DNA from: Marinobacter confluentis
GTDB lineage: Bacteria; Pseudomonadota; Gammaproteobacteria; Pseudomonadales; Oleiphilaceae
Direction of reading: 5' to 3'
Assembly: GCF_004785685.1 (NCBI RefSeq)
Contig: NZ_SRPF01000006.1
Span: 55,286-119,285 of the forward strand
DNA length: 64,000 bases
The notes below the pieces were generated by a model, which was not told where the DNA came from, did no database searches, and saw nothing but the letters and a program-made list of their open reading frames with translations. A program made the position numbers and the translations under genes. Shown here in pieces: positions 26,189 through 36,273 of this stretch. Within the stretch, counting starts at the first letter, position 1. Each line of letters begins with the position of its first letter.

Positions 26189-27244
26189 ATGCTCATTCTC
26201 GGTATTGAAACTTCCTGTGATGAAACCGGCGTTGCCCTGTACGACAGCGAAAAGGGCCTGTTGGCCCACGCCCTGTTCAGCCAGATTGATATGCACGCGG
26301 ATTACGGCGGCGTGGTGCCGGAACTGGCGTCCCGCGATCACGTTCGCAAGCTGCTGCCGCTGTGTGATCAGGTGCTGGCGGACGCCGGCAAAACCCGCAG
26401 CCAGATTGAGGGCATTGCCTACACCGCCGGTCCGGGGCTGATCGGCGCCCTGATGGTCGGCGGCGCGGTGGCGCATTCGCTGGCTTTCGCTCTGGGCGTG
26501 CCGGTGCTCGGCGTTCATCATATGGAAGGCCACCTGCTGGCACCCATGCTGGAGCCGGAACCGCCCGCCTTTCCATTCGTCGCATTGCTGGTGTCCGGTG
26601 GTCATACCCAGCTGGTGCTGGTTAAAGGCATTGGGGAATATGAAATGCTGGGTGAATCCGTGGATGATGCCGCCGGAGAGGCTTTTGACAAAACCGCAAA
26701 AATGCTTGGCCTGGATTACCCCGGTGGGCCCCGGGTAGCAGCTCTGGCGGAGAAAGGAACCCCCGGTCGCTACAAGTTTCCGCGCCCGATGACGGATCGG
26801 CCCGGGCTGGATTTCAGTTTCAGTGGATTGAAGACGTTTACCCTGAACACGGTTACGGCTGCCGAAAAGGCGGGCGAGCTCGATGACCAGACCCGTGCGG
26901 ATATTGCTCTGGCGTTTGAAGCAGCGGTAGTGGATACCCTGGTCATCAAATGCCGTCGGGCCCTGGAGCAGACCCACAGCAAGCGCCTGGTGATTGCCGG
27001 CGGTGTCAGCGCCAACAAGCGGCTGCGGGCTGGACTGGAAGCCATGACCGACAGGAAACAGGCAAAAGTGTTTTATGCCAGGCCGGAATTCTGTACCGAT
27101 AACGGTGCCATGATTGCCTACGCCGGTTGTCAGCGTTTGCTGGCCGGCCAGCAGGATGGTGACCGGATTGTGTCGGTGCCCCGATGGCCGATGAACACCC
27201 TGCCGCCGGTGTCAGAAGTTCGTTCCAACGGTCTGGTCGACTAG
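26189..27244 (+). CDS. tsaD: TsaD, tRNA threonylcarbamoyladenosine transferase
   Basis: TsaD, with TsaB and TsaE, transfers threonylcarbamoyl to A37 of ANN-decoding tRNAs. The start ATG 26189 (351 aa) gives [14 protein letters not shown], the family N-terminus. The metal-binding HHMEGH and the ASKH-fold motifs ([24 protein letters not shown]) are present. The gene is divergent from rpsU, the order seen in E. coli and Pseudomonas. Its 3' end overlaps plsY tail to tail by 4 bp. Confidence 0.97.
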   Translation: MLILGIETSCDETGVALYDSEKGLLAHALFSQIDMHADYGGVVPELASRDHVRKLLPLCDQVLADAGKTRSQIEGIAYTAGPGLIGALMVGGAVAHSLAFALGVPVLGVHHMEGHLLAPMLEPEPPAFPFVALLVSGGHTQLVLVKGIGEYEMLGESVDDAAGEAFDKTAKMLGLDYPGGPRVAALAEKGTPGRYKFPRPMTDRPGLDFSFSGLKTFTLNTVTAAEKAGELDDQTRADIALAFEAAVVDTLVIKCRRALEQTHSKRLVIAGGVSANKRLRAGLEAMTDRKQAKVFYARPEFCTDNGAMIAYAGCQRLLAGQQDGDRIVSVPRWPMNTLPPVSEVRSNGLVD

Positions 27245-27834
27245 AAGCCCGGCTCCCGGCCCTGGGCCATGCGGATCAGGTTGTTGCGGTGCCGGACCAC
27301 AATCAGCAGGGCCAGTAGCCCGAACAGGGGCAGGGTGTCCGGTTCCAGAAAGGCGCTCAGCAGTGGCCCGCTCACAATAGCCACAATGGACGCCAGCGCC
27401 GAAATGCGCCAGCGCCACATCACTATTGCCCAGATGGCGCAAAGCAGCAACGTGGTCAGTGGTGCCAGTGCCAGCCCGGCTCCCAGAGCCGTGGCCACGC
27501 CTTTCCCGCCTTTGAAGCGATAGAACACCGGGATCATATGCCCGGTCACTGCACAGAGTGCCACCATGGCCTGGGCGAAAATGGACAGGTCGGCCAGGCT
27601 GGCCAGCCACACCGGAAAACCGCCTTTTGCCGCATCCAGAGCCAGCGTCAGCAGGGCCGGTACCCAACCGCCGGTGCGGTATACGTTGGTTGCTCCCGGG
27701 TTGCCAGAGCCCTGCGCCCTGGGGTCCGGCAGGTGCCAGGCCCGGCACACTGGTAGTGCAAATAGGACCGACCCGGCCAGGTAAGCCAGGAGGCAAAGAA
27801 GTACAGTCAGCACCGGATCGCTGATATAGGTCAT
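27241..27834 (-). CDS. plsY: PlsY, acyl-phosphate glycerol-3-phosphate acyltransferase
   Basis: PlsY transfers the acyl group of acyl-phosphate to glycerol-3-phosphate in the first step of phospholipid synthesis. This is a 197-aa integral membrane protein with five hydrophobic segments. The conserved motifs are [15 protein letters not shown] and [13 protein letters not shown]. It is convergent with tsaD and divergent from folB. Confidence 0.95.
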   Translation of the reverse strand: MTYISDPVLTVLLCLLAYLAGSVLFALPVCRAWHLPDPRAQGSGNPGATNVYRTGGWVPALLTLALDAAKGGFPVWLASLADLSIFAQAMVALCAVTGHMIPVFYRFKGGKGVATALGAGLALAPLTTLLLCAIWAIVMWRWRISALASIVAIVSGPLLSAFLEPDTLPLFGLLALLIVVRHRNNLIRMAQGREPGF

Positions 27835-27986
27835 GGTGGCAAAGACGTATCAGGGTGGTTTGTGAGAAAATGCGGCGCCCGGGCAGGTGTCGCAAGTATG
27901 AATTCAGAGTATCCCGTGCCTGTACGTTATTCAATCAGTCTAGAGTCGAAGCCCGCTGAGACCGTGTCAGTGGCAGGAGCATACCC

Positions 27987-28343
27987 GTGACAGATAGCGT
28001 GATGATCGAAGGACTTGCCGTTGAAACCGTCATCGGAGTGTATGACTGGGAACGGGAAGTCAGCCAGTGCCTGTTGATTGATCTGGAAATGGCCTGGGAT
28101 AACCGGGTGCCGGCTGGCTCTGACGATGTCGCGGATGCCCTGGACTACGCAGCGGTCAGCGAAAGCATTACCCGCTACCTGTCAGAAACCCAGCCGCAGC
28201 TTCTGGAAACGGCGGCCGAAGGTGTATCCGACCTGTTGCAGAAAAAGTTCGGAGTGCGCTGGCTGCGCCTGGTGATTCGCAAGCCCGGGGCTGTTCCATC
28301 GGCCAGGTCGGTGGGTGTTTCAATTGAGCGGGGTGTTCGTTGA
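27987..28343 (+). CDS. folB: FolB, dihydroneopterin aldolase
   Basis: FolB cleaves dihydroneopterin to 6-hydroxymethyl-dihydropterin in folate synthesis. The 118-aa protein has the conserved LAVETVIGVYDWERE start, DYAAVSESI with the usual Tyr, and the catalytic Lys in VIRKPGAVP. The stop overlaps the next start as TGATG, so it is coupled to the downstream HPPK-like gene, which would use its product. Confidence 0.95.
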   Translation: MTDSVMIEGLAVETVIGVYDWEREVSQCLLIDLEMAWDNRVPAGSDDVADALDYAAVSESITRYLSETQPQLLETAAEGVSDLLQKKFGVRWLRLVIRKPGAVPSARSVGVSIERGVR

Positions 28344-28855
28344 TGGCCAGGGTTCATATCAGTATCGGTAGCAACATCGAACGCGAGAAAAGCGTGCGCG
28401 CGGCCCTGGATGCGCTTCATGGCTGGTTTGGCGAACTGACACTGTCCCCGGTCTACGAAAGTGAAGCCGTGGGCTTTGACGGTGAGCCTTTTCTGAATCT
28501 GGTGGTGGGCGTGGATACCACGCTGACAGTGCAGGAGCTTTCTCTGCGGTTCAAACAGCTGGAGGCGGATAACGGCCGTCGTCGGGATGTGCCGAAATTC
28601 AGCGGGCGGACCCTGGACCTGGATATCCTGACCTACGATGACCATGTGGGGCAGGTAGACGGCGTTGAGCTGCCGCGGGGCGAGATTCTGAAGAATGCCT
28701 TTGTACTGAAGCCGCTGGCCGACATTGCACCGGACGAGCGTCATCCGGTCTGCGGCATCACCTATTCCGGGCTCTGGCAATCCTACAACCGGGATCAGAA
28801 GTTATGGCCAATCGATTTTACCTGGCAGAACAGGCTGATCTCCCGGGCGTTTTAA
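28343..28855 (+). CDS. FolK-like HPPK, divergent paralog
   Basis: This 170-aa protein resembles 6-hydroxymethyl-dihydropterin pyrophosphokinase: ISIGSNIE near the N-terminus and [13 protein letters not shown] with the metal-binding aspartates. It differs from the canonical copy at 32290-32802: the HPxxxxRxFVLxPLxD block reads [18 protein letters not shown]. It is coupled to folB, which supports a pterin role. Whether it is active, or acts on another pterin, cannot be told. The two-copy state with one next to folB also occurs in pseudomonads. The end overlaps pgi tail to tail by 4 bp. Confidence 0.8.
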   Translation: MARVHISIGSNIEREKSVRAALDALHGWFGELTLSPVYESEAVGFDGEPFLNLVVGVDTTLTVQELSLRFKQLEADNGRRRDVPKFSGRTLDLDILTYDDHVGQVDGVELPRGEILKNAFVLKPLADIAPDERHPVCGITYSGLWQSYNRDQKLWPIDFTWQNRLISRAF

Positions 28856-30522
28856 AGGCCGGTTTCTGACTGATTGCGGAACAGCCGGATCAGGTTGTCT
28901 GTGGAGCTGTCGCTGGCGCCGGTTGCTTCGCCGGTTTCGCCCGTCAGGCGGTCCAGAATGCCTTTGCCCAGCTGTTTTCCCAGTTCTACGCCCCACTGAT
29001 CGAACGAATCCACGTCCCAGATGATGCCCTGGACAAAGGTGCGGTGCTCGTACAGGGCAATCAGCGCCCCCACGGTCTCCGGTGTCGCCTTGTCCATCAG
29101 CAGGGTATTACTGGGTTTGTTGCCGGGTATGACTTTGTGCGGAGCCAAGAATTCTACATCCGCCGCGGAAAGACCTTCTTTTTGCAATTCTTCTGTGGCT
29201 TCCTGCAGGGTTTTTCCGGCCATCAGTGCCCGGGACTGGCTCAGGCAGTTGGCAAACAGCGTAGCGTGGTGGCTGGCGACCGGGTTATGGCTTTTCAGGG
29301 GAATAATGAAATCTGCTGGAATCAGCCTCGTGCCCTGGTGCAAAAGCTGGTGGAAGGCATGCTGGCCGTTGGCGCCAACGCCGCCCCAGATAACCGGCCC
29401 GCTGTGATAGGTCAGCGGTTCGCCCTGCTGGGTTACCCGCTTACCGTTGCTTTCCATGTCCAGTTGCTGAAGGTGAGCCGGCAGACTGCGCAGGTAGTGA
29501 TCGTAGGGCAGGATTGCGTGGGTTTCCGCGCCCCAGAAATTGCTGTACCAGATGCCCAGCATGGCCATGACAACCGGCAGGTTCTGCTCCAGGGGGGTGT
29601 TGCGGAAGTGGTTGTCCATTTCATGGGCGCCCTGGAGCAGGGCCCGGAAGTTCGCCATGCCGATGGTCAGGGCGACGGGCAGGCCAATGGCTGACCAGAG
29701 TGAATAGCGCCCGCCAACCCAGCCCCACATCGGGAAGATATTGTCTTCCGCCATGCCAAAGCTGATGGCTTCGGGGGTATTGGCAGTCACTGCCACAAAG
29801 TGTTTTTCTATGTCCGCGTGCGCACCGCCGTTGTCCAGAAACCAGTCCCGGGCGATCTTGCTGTTCTCCAGGGTTTCCTGGGTTCCGAAGGATTTGGACT
29901 GGATCAGGAACAGAGTGGTTTCCGGATTGACCCGCCTGAGCACCTCGGCAATGTGGGTGCCGTCGATGTTGGCCACGTAGTGTGGTTGAAGCTGCTCATG
30001 CCAGTAGGGTTTGAGCGCTTCGGACACCAGTTTGGGGCCAAGAAAAGAGCCGCCAATACCGATGCTGACGACGTCGGTGAAGACTTTGCCGGTTCGCCCG
30101 GTGCGGCGCCTGTTCAGGATGTCCTGTACAAACGCTTCCATCCGGTCAAGCGTGTGTCTGACCTCGGGGGTAATGTCTTCCCCGCCCACAAGAACGGGTT
30201 CCCGGCCCGGATCGCGAAGCGCCACGTGAAGCGCGGGCCGCTTTTCGGTGATGTTGATGGCCTCGCCGCGGAACATGGCTTCAATGCGCTCCGGAACGCC
30301 GCAGGCGCGGGCCAGTGCCGTCAGCTTGCCAAACGTCTCATCGGTTGCCCGGTTACGTGAATAGTCCAGGGAAAGCCCGCCACCGGTGATGAAAAACCGG
30401 CTTGCCCGCTCCGGATCCTTCCGGAACAGCTCCCGCATCTGGGTGTTCTCCAGATCCTTCTGGTGACGGGCCAGTGCCTGCCATTGCTGGCGGCTGGTCA
30501 GTGAAGCTGATCCTTCAGGCAT
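28852..30522 (-). CDS. pgi: Pgi, glucose-6-phosphate isomerase
   Basis: Pgi interconverts glucose-6-phosphate and fructose-6-phosphate. The 556-aa length is normal. The signatures [15 protein letters not shown] and [12 protein letters not shown] are present, along with the catalytic Glu and His ([19 protein letters not shown]). It is convergent with the folB-HPPK pair and 33 bp downstream of panC on the same strand. Confidence 0.97.
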   Translation of the reverse strand: MPEGSASLTSRQQWQALARHQKDLENTQMRELFRKDPERASRFFITGGGLSLDYSRNRATDETFGKLTALARACGVPERIEAMFRGEAINITEKRPALHVALRDPGREPVLVGGEDITPEVRHTLDRMEAFVQDILNRRRTGRTGKVFTDVVSIGIGGSFLGPKLVSEALKPYWHEQLQPHYVANIDGTHIAEVLRRVNPETTLFLIQSKSFGTQETLENSKIARDWFLDNGGAHADIEKHFVAVTANTPEAISFGMAEDNIFPMWGWVGGRYSLWSAIGLPVALTIGMANFRALLQGAHEMDNHFRNTPLEQNLPVVMAMLGIWYSNFWGAETHAILPYDHYLRSLPAHLQQLDMESNGKRVTQQGEPLTYHSGPVIWGGVGANGQHAFHQLLHQGTRLIPADFIIPLKSHNPVASHHATLFANCLSQSRALMAGKTLQEATEELQKEGLSAADVEFLAPHKVIPGNKPSNTLLMDKATPETVGALIALYEHRTFVQGIIWDVDSFDQWGVELGKQLGKGILDRLTGETGEATGASDSSTDNLIRLFRNQSETGL

Positions 30523-30555
30523 GCTGGATTTCCTTTTAACGGATGCTCGATTGAG

Positions 30556-31404
30556 CTATCGCGCAACCGAGAGGTTATCAATCAATCGGGTAGTGCCCAG
30601 AAACGCGGCGGCCAGAACGGTTATGTCGGCATCGTCAGGCGTTGCAGGTTTCAGGGTCACGCTATTGGCGATGTTGAAATAATCAGGGCGAAGGCCGGCA
30701 TCGTTCAGGGCCTGGCTGGCTTCGGCTTCAATAGTCTTGAAGTCGGTCCGCCCCTGGCGGATTTTTTCAACGGCCGCCTGCAGTGTGCTGTAGATCACTG
30801 GCGCCTTGGCCCTCTCGGACTTTGACAGATAGCCATTGCGCGAACTTTTGGCCAGACCGTCTTTCTCCCGAATGGTCGGGGCACCAACGATTTCCACCGG
30901 TAGCATCAGGTCGCGGGTCAGCTTGCGGATGACCGCCAACTGCTGGAAATCCTTCTCGCCGAACACGGCAACGTCGGGCTGCACCATGTTGAACAGCATG
31001 GTGACCACCGTAGCCACACCTTCGAAATGCCCGGGTCGGCTTGCGCCGCAATGGCCTTCGCTGACTTCCGGAACCACTACCCGGGTCTGTCGGGCCAGGC
31101 CTTCGGGATAGATTTCACTGTTGGAAGGGGTGAACACCAGAGTGCTGCCCGCCTTGTCCAGAGCGTCCTGATCTTCCTGCAGGGTACGGGGATAGCTGTC
31201 CAGGTCTTCAGTTGCGCCAAACTGCATCGGGTTGACGAATATGCTGGTCACGACAATCTCAGCCGTCTCACTGGCGCGTCTGACCAGAGAAATATGTCCT
31301 TCGTGCAGGTTGCCCATGGTGGGTACCAGCGCAATGCGCTTCCCCTTCTGGCGATAGCCACGAAGCATGGTCCGGAGTTCTTTAAGCGTGTGTACGGTTC
31401 TCAT
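30556..31404 (-). CDS. panC: PanC, pantothenate synthetase
   Basis: PanC condenses pantoate and beta-alanine with ATP to make pantothenate. The 282-aa protein has [15 protein letters not shown] with the HxGH nucleotide-binding motif, and FGEKDFQQL. The KMSKS-like loop region reads SSRNGYLS. Its start overlaps the panB stop, giving a tight panB-panC unit. Confidence 0.97.
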   Translation of the reverse strand: MRTVHTLKELRTMLRGYRQKGKRIALVPTMGNLHEGHISLVRRASETAEIVVTSIFVNPMQFGATEDLDSYPRTLQEDQDALDKAGSTLVFTPSNSEIYPEGLARQTRVVVPEVSEGHCGASRPGHFEGVATVVTMLFNMVQPDVAVFGEKDFQQLAVIRKLTRDLMLPVEIVGAPTIREKDGLAKSSRNGYLSKSERAKAPVIYSTLQAAVEKIRQGRTDFKTIEAEASQALNDAGLRPDYFNIANSVTLKPATPDDADITVLAAAFLGTTRLIDNLSVAR

Positions 31405-32195
31405 GCTTTAAACGTATGCTCCTCGGCCGGGAAAGTGCGGTTGCGTACGGCGTTCACGTAGGCCTCGATGGCGCCCTGAACGGAGTCGGATTCTGCCAGG
31501 AAGTTTTTGACGAATCGGGGTTTACGGCCGGTGGTGATGCCAAGCATGTCGTGGACTACGAGAACCTGGCCATCGGTATCCGCGCCGGCGCCTATGCCGA
31601 TAACCGGCGCCTGAACGGCCTGGGTGATGCGCGCGGCCAGGGGAGCCGGTACACATTCCAGAAGAATGACGTCTGCCCCGGCTGCCACCAGCTCGCAGGC
31701 GTGCTCAATCATCAGTTCGGCGTGTTTTTCGTCCCGGCCCTGAACCTTGTAGCCGCCAAACTTGTTGACGAATTGCGGTGTCAGACCCAGGTGGGCGCAT
31801 ACCGGCACGCCACGCTCGCTCAGGGCATGAATGGTGTCTTTCATCCAGGCGGTGCCTTCCAGCTTGACCATGTGGGCGCCCGCGCGCATCAGCTCTGCTG
31901 CATTCTCGAGGGCCGCGTCGACCGTGCCGTAAGTCATGAACGGCATATCGGCCATAATGAGCGAGCCCCGGTTGCCTTTCACCACTGACGAAACGTGATA
32001 CACCATCTGATCCATGGTGACTGGCAGTGTGCTGTCGTGGCCCTGCAGAACCATGCCCAGAGAGTCGCCGATCAGAATCACGTCTACACCAGCTTCGCTG
32101 ACGATCTGGGCGAAGGTAGAGTCGTAGGAGGTGAGCGCTGAAAACGCCTCGCCCTTCTGTTTATATTCGCGAAGGGTATTGATGGTAACGGCCAT
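31401..32195 (-). CDS. panB: PanB, ketopantoate hydroxymethyltransferase
   Basis: PanB makes ketopantoate from ketoisovalerate and methylene-THF. The start ATG 32195 (264 aa) gives [20 protein letters not shown]; the open frame upstream overlaps folK in another frame and is not conserved. Metal-binding [16 protein letters not shown], the catalytic Glu region (ECVP) and [15 protein letters not shown] are present. It follows folK by 94 bp on the same strand and overlaps panC. Confidence 0.97.
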   Translation of the reverse strand: MAVTINTLREYKQKGEAFSALTSYDSTFAQIVSEAGVDVILIGDSLGMVLQGHDSTLPVTMDQMVYHVSSVVKGNRGSLIMADMPFMTYGTVDAALENAAELMRAGAHMVKLEGTAWMKDTIHALSERGVPVCAHLGLTPQFVNKFGGYKVQGRDEKHAELMIEHACELVAAGADVILLECVPAPLAARITQAVQAPVIGIGAGADTDGQVLVVHDMLGITTGRKPRFVKNFLAESDSVQGAIEAYVNAVRNRTFPAEEHTFKA

Positions 32196-32289
32196 AAAAT
32201 CCTTGCCTTGTCGGTGGATGGGCCTGTTAAGGGTAATCCGGGGGTGGGTCAGAGGCAATAGCTGGCGGGCCTCACTGCCCGCCCGGAGA

Positions 32290-32802
32290 CTAACCCGTGA
32301 AGGGGTTTCTGGGAATCGGGTCCAGTTTCTGCAACTGATTGTCCGGGCAGAGTAGCCGCAGGTCGGCGATAAAGGTCCCATCGGGCAGCGCCAGTGACGG
32401 TTCCAGGTCGAGCAGCGGCTGAAGAACAAAATCCCGGTTGGGCAGTTCCGGGTGGGGGACGGTCAGCCGGGTGCCGGAAATGGCTTCGTTGCCATAGATC
32501 AGCAGGTCGAGGTCCAGAGTGCGCGGTCCCCAGTGTTGAACTCGTTCGCGACCATGAGCCTGTTCAATGGCCTGAAGATGGTCCAGCAGAGTCAGTGGGG
32601 CCAGACCCGTGCGCAGCCAGGCGGCGCCGTTAATGAAATCCGGTTGATCCTGAGGGCCTACGGGTCGGCTTCGGTAAAAAGGCGACTGCGCCACCAGTTC
32701 GGTTTCCGGCAAGCCGGCCAACGCGATCACTGCCTGCGCAAGCTGCACCGAGGGGTCCGCAAGATTGCTGCCCAGGCCGATAAACGCATCCACTGCTGCC
32801 AC
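32290..32802 (-). CDS. folK: FolK, HPPK (canonical copy)
   Basis: FolK pyrophosphorylates 6-hydroxymethyl-dihydropterin for folate synthesis. The 170-aa protein carries the full signature set: [32 protein letters not shown] and [19 protein letters not shown]. It lies 3 bp after pcnB, as in other gammaproteobacteria, and before panB-panC. It is the better candidate for the main HPPK, compared with the folB-linked copy. Confidence 0.95.
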   Translation of the reverse strand: MAAVDAFIGLGSNLADPSVQLAQAVIALAGLPETELVAQSPFYRSRPVGPQDQPDFINGAAWLRTGLAPLTLLDHLQAIEQAHGRERVQHWGPRTLDLDLLIYGNEAISGTRLTVPHPELPNRDFVLQPLLDLEPSLALPDGTFIADLRLLCPDNQLQKLDPIPRNPFTG

Positions 32803-32805
32803 AAA

Positions 32806-34164
32806 TCAGTCCTTCCTGGCGGCAGGCTTTTTACGGCGGCGTTTCTTGGGGGCAGCGCTGCCGAGTTCGGTCAGCATGCGTTCCTGGCCCTTTTCATCGA
32901 GTTCCTGGAACTCTGTCCACCACTGTCCCAGCCCCGGTTCAATTTCACCGGCGTCTTCGCGCACCAGCAGGAAGTCATAGGCAGCGCGGAATCTGGGGTG
33001 GGATAGCGTCACGAAAGAACGCTTGCCCTGCCGGCGTGGTAGTCGAACCTGCAGCTCCCAGATTTCCTTCATCGGCCCTGAGAAACGTTTCGGTATGGAT
33101 GTCGCCTGTACCTGCTGGCCTATAACCCGGCCAATGGCCTGGTGCAGGGCGGGCAGCGGCGGCTCGCCGTTATCCTGCCGTTTACGCCAGTCAGCTTGCA
33201 GTGCCGGCCAGAGCATCGCGGCAAACAGAAAATAGGGTGTGACAGACTTGCCCTGGGCGATGCGCTTATCGGTGTTCTGCAGCGCCCGTCGGATCAGCTC
33301 GTCACTTTCGCCATTGGCGATGGCGGCGGCGGTTTCCGGAAACAGAGGTGCCAGCAGGTCATAGTCACTGAGCAGTTTATAGGTCGCTTCGCCGTAGCCG
33401 GCGGAAAACAGTTTGAGTACCTCCTCGAACAGCCTTGCCGGTGGGATATGGGTCAGCAGTGGTGCCAGTTTGCGGATGGGCTCCTCGGTTTCACGTTCAA
33501 TGGTGAAGCCGAGCTTCGCTGCAAAGCGGATCGCCCGCAGCATCCGCACCGGGTCTTCACGGTAACGGGTCTCCGGGTCGCCAATCAGGCGCATCTGTCG
33601 GTTCTTGAGGTCCTTCATGCCATCGGCAAAATCGACCACAGTGAAGTCGCGGATGCAGTAATACAGGGCGTTAACGGTGAAATCCCTGCGCAGGGCGTCT
33701 TCTTCCATAGACCCGTAGACGTTGTCGCGAAGCAGCAGGCCGTGCTCGCTGGTGCGGCGATCGTCGTCATCTTCTTCGACGTCCGCATCGGCCGCATTAC
33801 CACGGAAAGTGGTGACCTCGATCACCTCGCGCCCGAAGAGCACATGCACAATGCGGAAACGGCGGCCGATCAGGCGGGAGTTACGAAACAGCTCGTGCAC
33901 CTGTTCTGGCGTTGCACTGGTGGCAATGTCGAAATCCTTCGGCTGTCCACCCAGAAGAATGTCGCGCACACCGCCGCCCACCAGATAGGCCTCGTACCCG
34001 GCGTTATTGAGGCGGCTGAGCACCTTTTTTGCCGGTTCGCTGATGGCCGAGCGGGACACGTTGTGCTGATCCCGCGGAATATCCCGCCGCTGATACGCCG
34101 CTGTTTGTTTGCCTGCCGTGCTTGAAAACAGGGAGGACATTCTGTCGATGATATTATTAAACAT
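32806..34164 (-). CDS. pcnB: PcnB, poly(A) polymerase I
   Basis: PcnB adds poly(A) tails to RNA 3' ends and promotes decay. The start ATG 34164 (452 aa) is preferred; a longer frame would overlap the CrcZ terminator region. The nucleotidyltransferase core reads YLVGGGVRDILLGG then KDFDIAT with the catalytic aspartates. LIGRRFRIVHV is the signature that separates PAP from CCA-adding enzymes. The C-terminus is basic (KKRRRKKPAARKD). It heads a pcnB-folK-panB-panC run. Confidence 0.95.
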   Translation of the reverse strand: MFNNIIDRMSSLFSSTAGKQTAAYQRRDIPRDQHNVSRSAISEPAKKVLSRLNNAGYEAYLVGGGVRDILLGGQPKDFDIATSATPEQVHELFRNSRLIGRRFRIVHVLFGREVIEVTTFRGNAADADVEEDDDDRRTSEHGLLLRDNVYGSMEEDALRRDFTVNALYYCIRDFTVVDFADGMKDLKNRQMRLIGDPETRYREDPVRMLRAIRFAAKLGFTIERETEEPIRKLAPLLTHIPPARLFEEVLKLFSAGYGEATYKLLSDYDLLAPLFPETAAAIANGESDELIRRALQNTDKRIAQGKSVTPYFLFAAMLWPALQADWRKRQDNGEPPLPALHQAIGRVIGQQVQATSIPKRFSGPMKEIWELQVRLPRRQGKRSFVTLSHPRFRAAYDFLLVREDAGEIEPGLGQWWTEFQELDEKGQERMLTELGSAAPKKRRRKKPAARKD

Positions 34165-34252
34165 TGAATTCCGTTGAATGCGCTGAAGCAAAAGCGAGAG
34201 TTTACCGGTTTGGACAGGATTTGAACACGTTTGGAGGAGGAGGGAGATAATC

Positions 34253-34282
34253 AAAAGGCGGACCTGTTTTCACAAGCCCGCC
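34253..34282 (-). terminator. crcZ terminator
   Basis: On the minus strand GGCGGGCTTGT (34282-34272), loop GAAA and ACAGGTCCGCC (34267-34257) form an 11-bp stem with two G-U pairs. UUUU follows (34256-34253). Confidence 0.85.
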
Positions 34283-34634
34283 CTCAAAGCGTTGACGATC
34301 TGCATTGTTGTTGTTTTTTGTCGGGATTTTTCTTGGTTTTTTTGCCCCATCGCTGTCCCCAAGTTGGAGACGATACTACGCAAACGGAAAGCTTTGAATA
34401 CACAGAGTGGACAGAGGCTTGGAGCGGGTCATTCAGGTACATGCAGCGCCGTCTGGAAAACGATTCTTCTCTACATCTACAACTCGCTCGTGCCGGGGGA
34501 CCACTAAAAAGCAAAGTACCCAAAACACTCAGTTCGCACACGTTCTGTTTTTGTTTTTGTTACTGAACGTCTTACTGCAGCTTTTTGTTCTTGTTTTGAC
34601 GCTGCTTGATCATTGTTGTTTTTGTTTTAGTGCG
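34253..34634 (-). ncRNA. crcZ: CrcZ-type small RNA (Hfq/Crc antagonist)
   Basis: In Pseudomonas the gap between cbrB and pcnB encodes CrcZ, which sequesters Hfq/Crc and relieves catabolite repression. Here the same gap shows a sigma-54 promoter (34660-34645), a predicted start near 34634 and a terminator at 34282-34253, giving about 380 nt. The RNA strand has several AANAANAA motifs: AACAACAA at 34315-34305 (two overlapping) and 34620-34613, AACAAGAA at 34595-34588, and AACAAAAA near 34555-34548. No plausible ORF explains the A-rich pattern. The assignment rests on synteny plus these elements. Confidence 0.85.
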
Positions 34635-34644
34635 CTCTAAAGAG

Positions 34645-34660
34645 TGCAGGGCGTGTGCCA
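34645..34660 (-). promoter_or_regulatory. Sigma-54 promoter of crcZ
   Basis: Minus strand TGGCAC-ACGCC-CTGCA: the -24 GG and -12 GC are separated by the required 10 bp, close to the consensus TGGCAC-N5-TTGCA. CbrB, encoded just upstream, is a sigma-54 activator. Confidence 0.85.
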
Positions 34661-34734
34661 GTTTTAGAAATGTGTTCATTAACAGCGAGTTAGTCTTTGG
34701 CAACCTTTGTAGGGGATTGCCCCTATGACAAAGG

Positions 34735-34793
34735 TGTTACTCATTCCGCAGTTTGCTGAAAGCAAGTGTTACCTTGAGGAACACCCGGTAACA
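34735..34793. promoter_or_regulatory. Putative CbrB upstream activating sites
   Basis: TGTTAC (34767-34772) and GTAACA (34788-34793) form an inverted pair (7 bp on each side counting the inner C/G). A further TGTTAC lies at 34735-34740. They sit 75-135 bp upstream of the sigma-54 -24 box, the usual place for enhancer sites. TGTTAC-type half-sites agree with what I recall for CbrB binding in Pseudomonas. Confidence 0.6.
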
Positions 34794-34859
34794 AATGAGC
34801 AGCCGTTCACACTTTGGATGTGCGGGGGTTCCGAGTCTCACCACCGCCCGGTTCGTTAA

Positions 34860-36266
34860 TTAGTTCGAGGAATTTTTCTTTCGGGGTATGCCCAGGCGCT
34901 GCCGACGTTCCCACAGTGATTTGCGGCTGATGCCAAGTTTCTGGGCCAGTTCCGTTTCGCTCATGCGGTCCTGGTTTTCCAGGACAAAATGCTGGAAATA
35001 GTCTTCCAGTGACAGGTCGCTGGACGTGTCAGTTTCCTGTGTCTGGGCCTGTTCATGATTGCCGTCCACCAGAGTCTCGGGAATTCTGACCTCGTCAACG
35101 CCGTCTTCCAGGTCCAGCAGTGCCGGTGTGATCAGGTCGTTGTCGCAGAGAATGGTGGCGCGCTCGATGGCGTTTTCCAGCTCGCGAACGTTACCGGGCC
35201 AACGGTGGCGTTCCAGCACTCGCATGGCCTCAGGGGTAAGATTAAGCGAAGGCTTGTTCATCTTGCTGCCCTGCCGGCGGAGAAAATTCTGGGCCAGGCC
35301 AAGAATGTCCGGCTGGCGTTCACGCAGGGGCGGAATGCGGATCTGCATGACGTTCAGGCGATAGTAAAGGTCCTCGCGAAATTCACCGGTGCGGGTCATG
35401 GCTTTCAGGTTGCGGTGGGTGGCGGCAATCATCCGCACGTCAACCTGGCGGCTCTGGGTTGAGCCCACCTTGCGGATCTCGCCTTCCTGAAGTACCCGCA
35501 GCAGGCGCGCCTGGGCCTCCGCTGGTAATTCTCCAATCTCGTCCAGAAACAGACTGCCGCCGTCGGCGGCTTCAATCAGTCCGGTGCGCGCCGATACCGC
35601 GCCGGTAAATGACCCTTTCTCATGGCCGAATAACTCGGATTCAATCAGGCTCTCGGGAATGGCAGCGCAGTTCACTGAGATCAGCGGGTTAGAAGCCCGT
35701 GGGCTCATCAGGTGAAGTGCTCTTGCGGCCAGTTCCTTACCCGTGCCGGATTCGCCCTGAATCAGTACTGTGGTCTCGGTTGGCGCCACTTTGCGGATCA
35801 GGGTAAACACTTTCTGCATGGCATCGCAGTTGCCGAACATCAGGCTGGCCGGGTCACTATCGGTCCGGGCCTGCTCTTCGGGTGTGACGGCGGTGTCCGC
35901 CGAGCGGGTGGTGTGGTTCTGCCGTGCCAGTATGGTTTCAACTGCTTCCAGCATTTCATCGTGATCAAACGGCTTGGCGATGTATTCAACGGCACCCATT
36001 TTCATGGAATCCACGGCCGAGCGCAGGCTGGCGTAGCTGGTCATGATCAGAACCGGGGTGTCCGGTGCCCGGCGGATAAGCTCAGTGCCCGGTGCGCCGG
36101 GCAGGCGAAGGTCCGAGATGATCAGGTCGAAGGTGTCGGGTTCGTGCCGTTCGGTCGCCTCTTCGACCGAGCCGGCGTCTTCAACGGTATAACCGGCATG
36201 GGTCAGAAGCTTGCGCAAGGCTGAACGAATGATCTCTTCATCTTCTACAATCAGGATTCGGGGCAT
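34860..36266 (-). CDS. cbrB: CbrB, sigma-54-dependent response regulator
   Basis: CbrB is an NtrC-type activator that, when phosphorylated by CbrA, activates crcZ and carbon/nitrogen use genes. The start ATG 36266 (468 aa) gives MPRILIVEDEEIIRSAL; a longer frame would overlap cbrA. The receiver has DLIISDLRLP with the phospho-Asp. The AAA+ domain has Walker A GESGTGKE and ESELFGHEKGSFTGA, the sigma-54 contact loop with Ser for the usual Ala of GAFTGA. A Fis-type HTH (ETELAQKLGISRKSLWERRQ) ends the protein. It lies 7 bp after cbrA. Confidence 0.93.
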   Translation of the reverse strand: MPRILIVEDEEIIRSALRKLLTHAGYTVEDAGSVEEATERHEPDTFDLIISDLRLPGAPGTELIRRAPDTPVLIMTSYASLRSAVDSMKMGAVEYIAKPFDHDEMLEAVETILARQNHTTRSADTAVTPEEQARTDSDPASLMFGNCDAMQKVFTLIRKVAPTETTVLIQGESGTGKELAARALHLMSPRASNPLISVNCAAIPESLIESELFGHEKGSFTGAVSARTGLIEAADGGSLFLDEIGELPAEAQARLLRVLQEGEIRKVGSTQSRQVDVRMIAATHRNLKAMTRTGEFREDLYYRLNVMQIRIPPLRERQPDILGLAQNFLRRQGSKMNKPSLNLTPEAMRVLERHRWPGNVRELENAIERATILCDNDLITPALLDLEDGVDEVRIPETLVDGNHEQAQTQETDTSSDLSLEDYFQHFVLENQDRMSETELAQKLGISRKSLWERRQRLGIPRKKNSSN

Positions 36267-36273
36267 AACCGTT

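Noticed and set aside
26081..26977. 298-codon minus-strand frame over tsaD
   Set aside because: It is a shadow of tsaD; composition and codon pattern follow the plus-strand gene, and no family is recognisable.
33142..34125. 327-codon plus-strand frame over pcnB
   Set aside because: It is antisense to pcnB, which has all poly(A) polymerase signatures.
34231..34566. 111-codon plus-strand frame in the cbrB-pcnB gap
   Set aside because: It runs through the crcZ terminator and the T-rich complement of the Hfq motifs; the F- and C-rich translation does not look like a protein.
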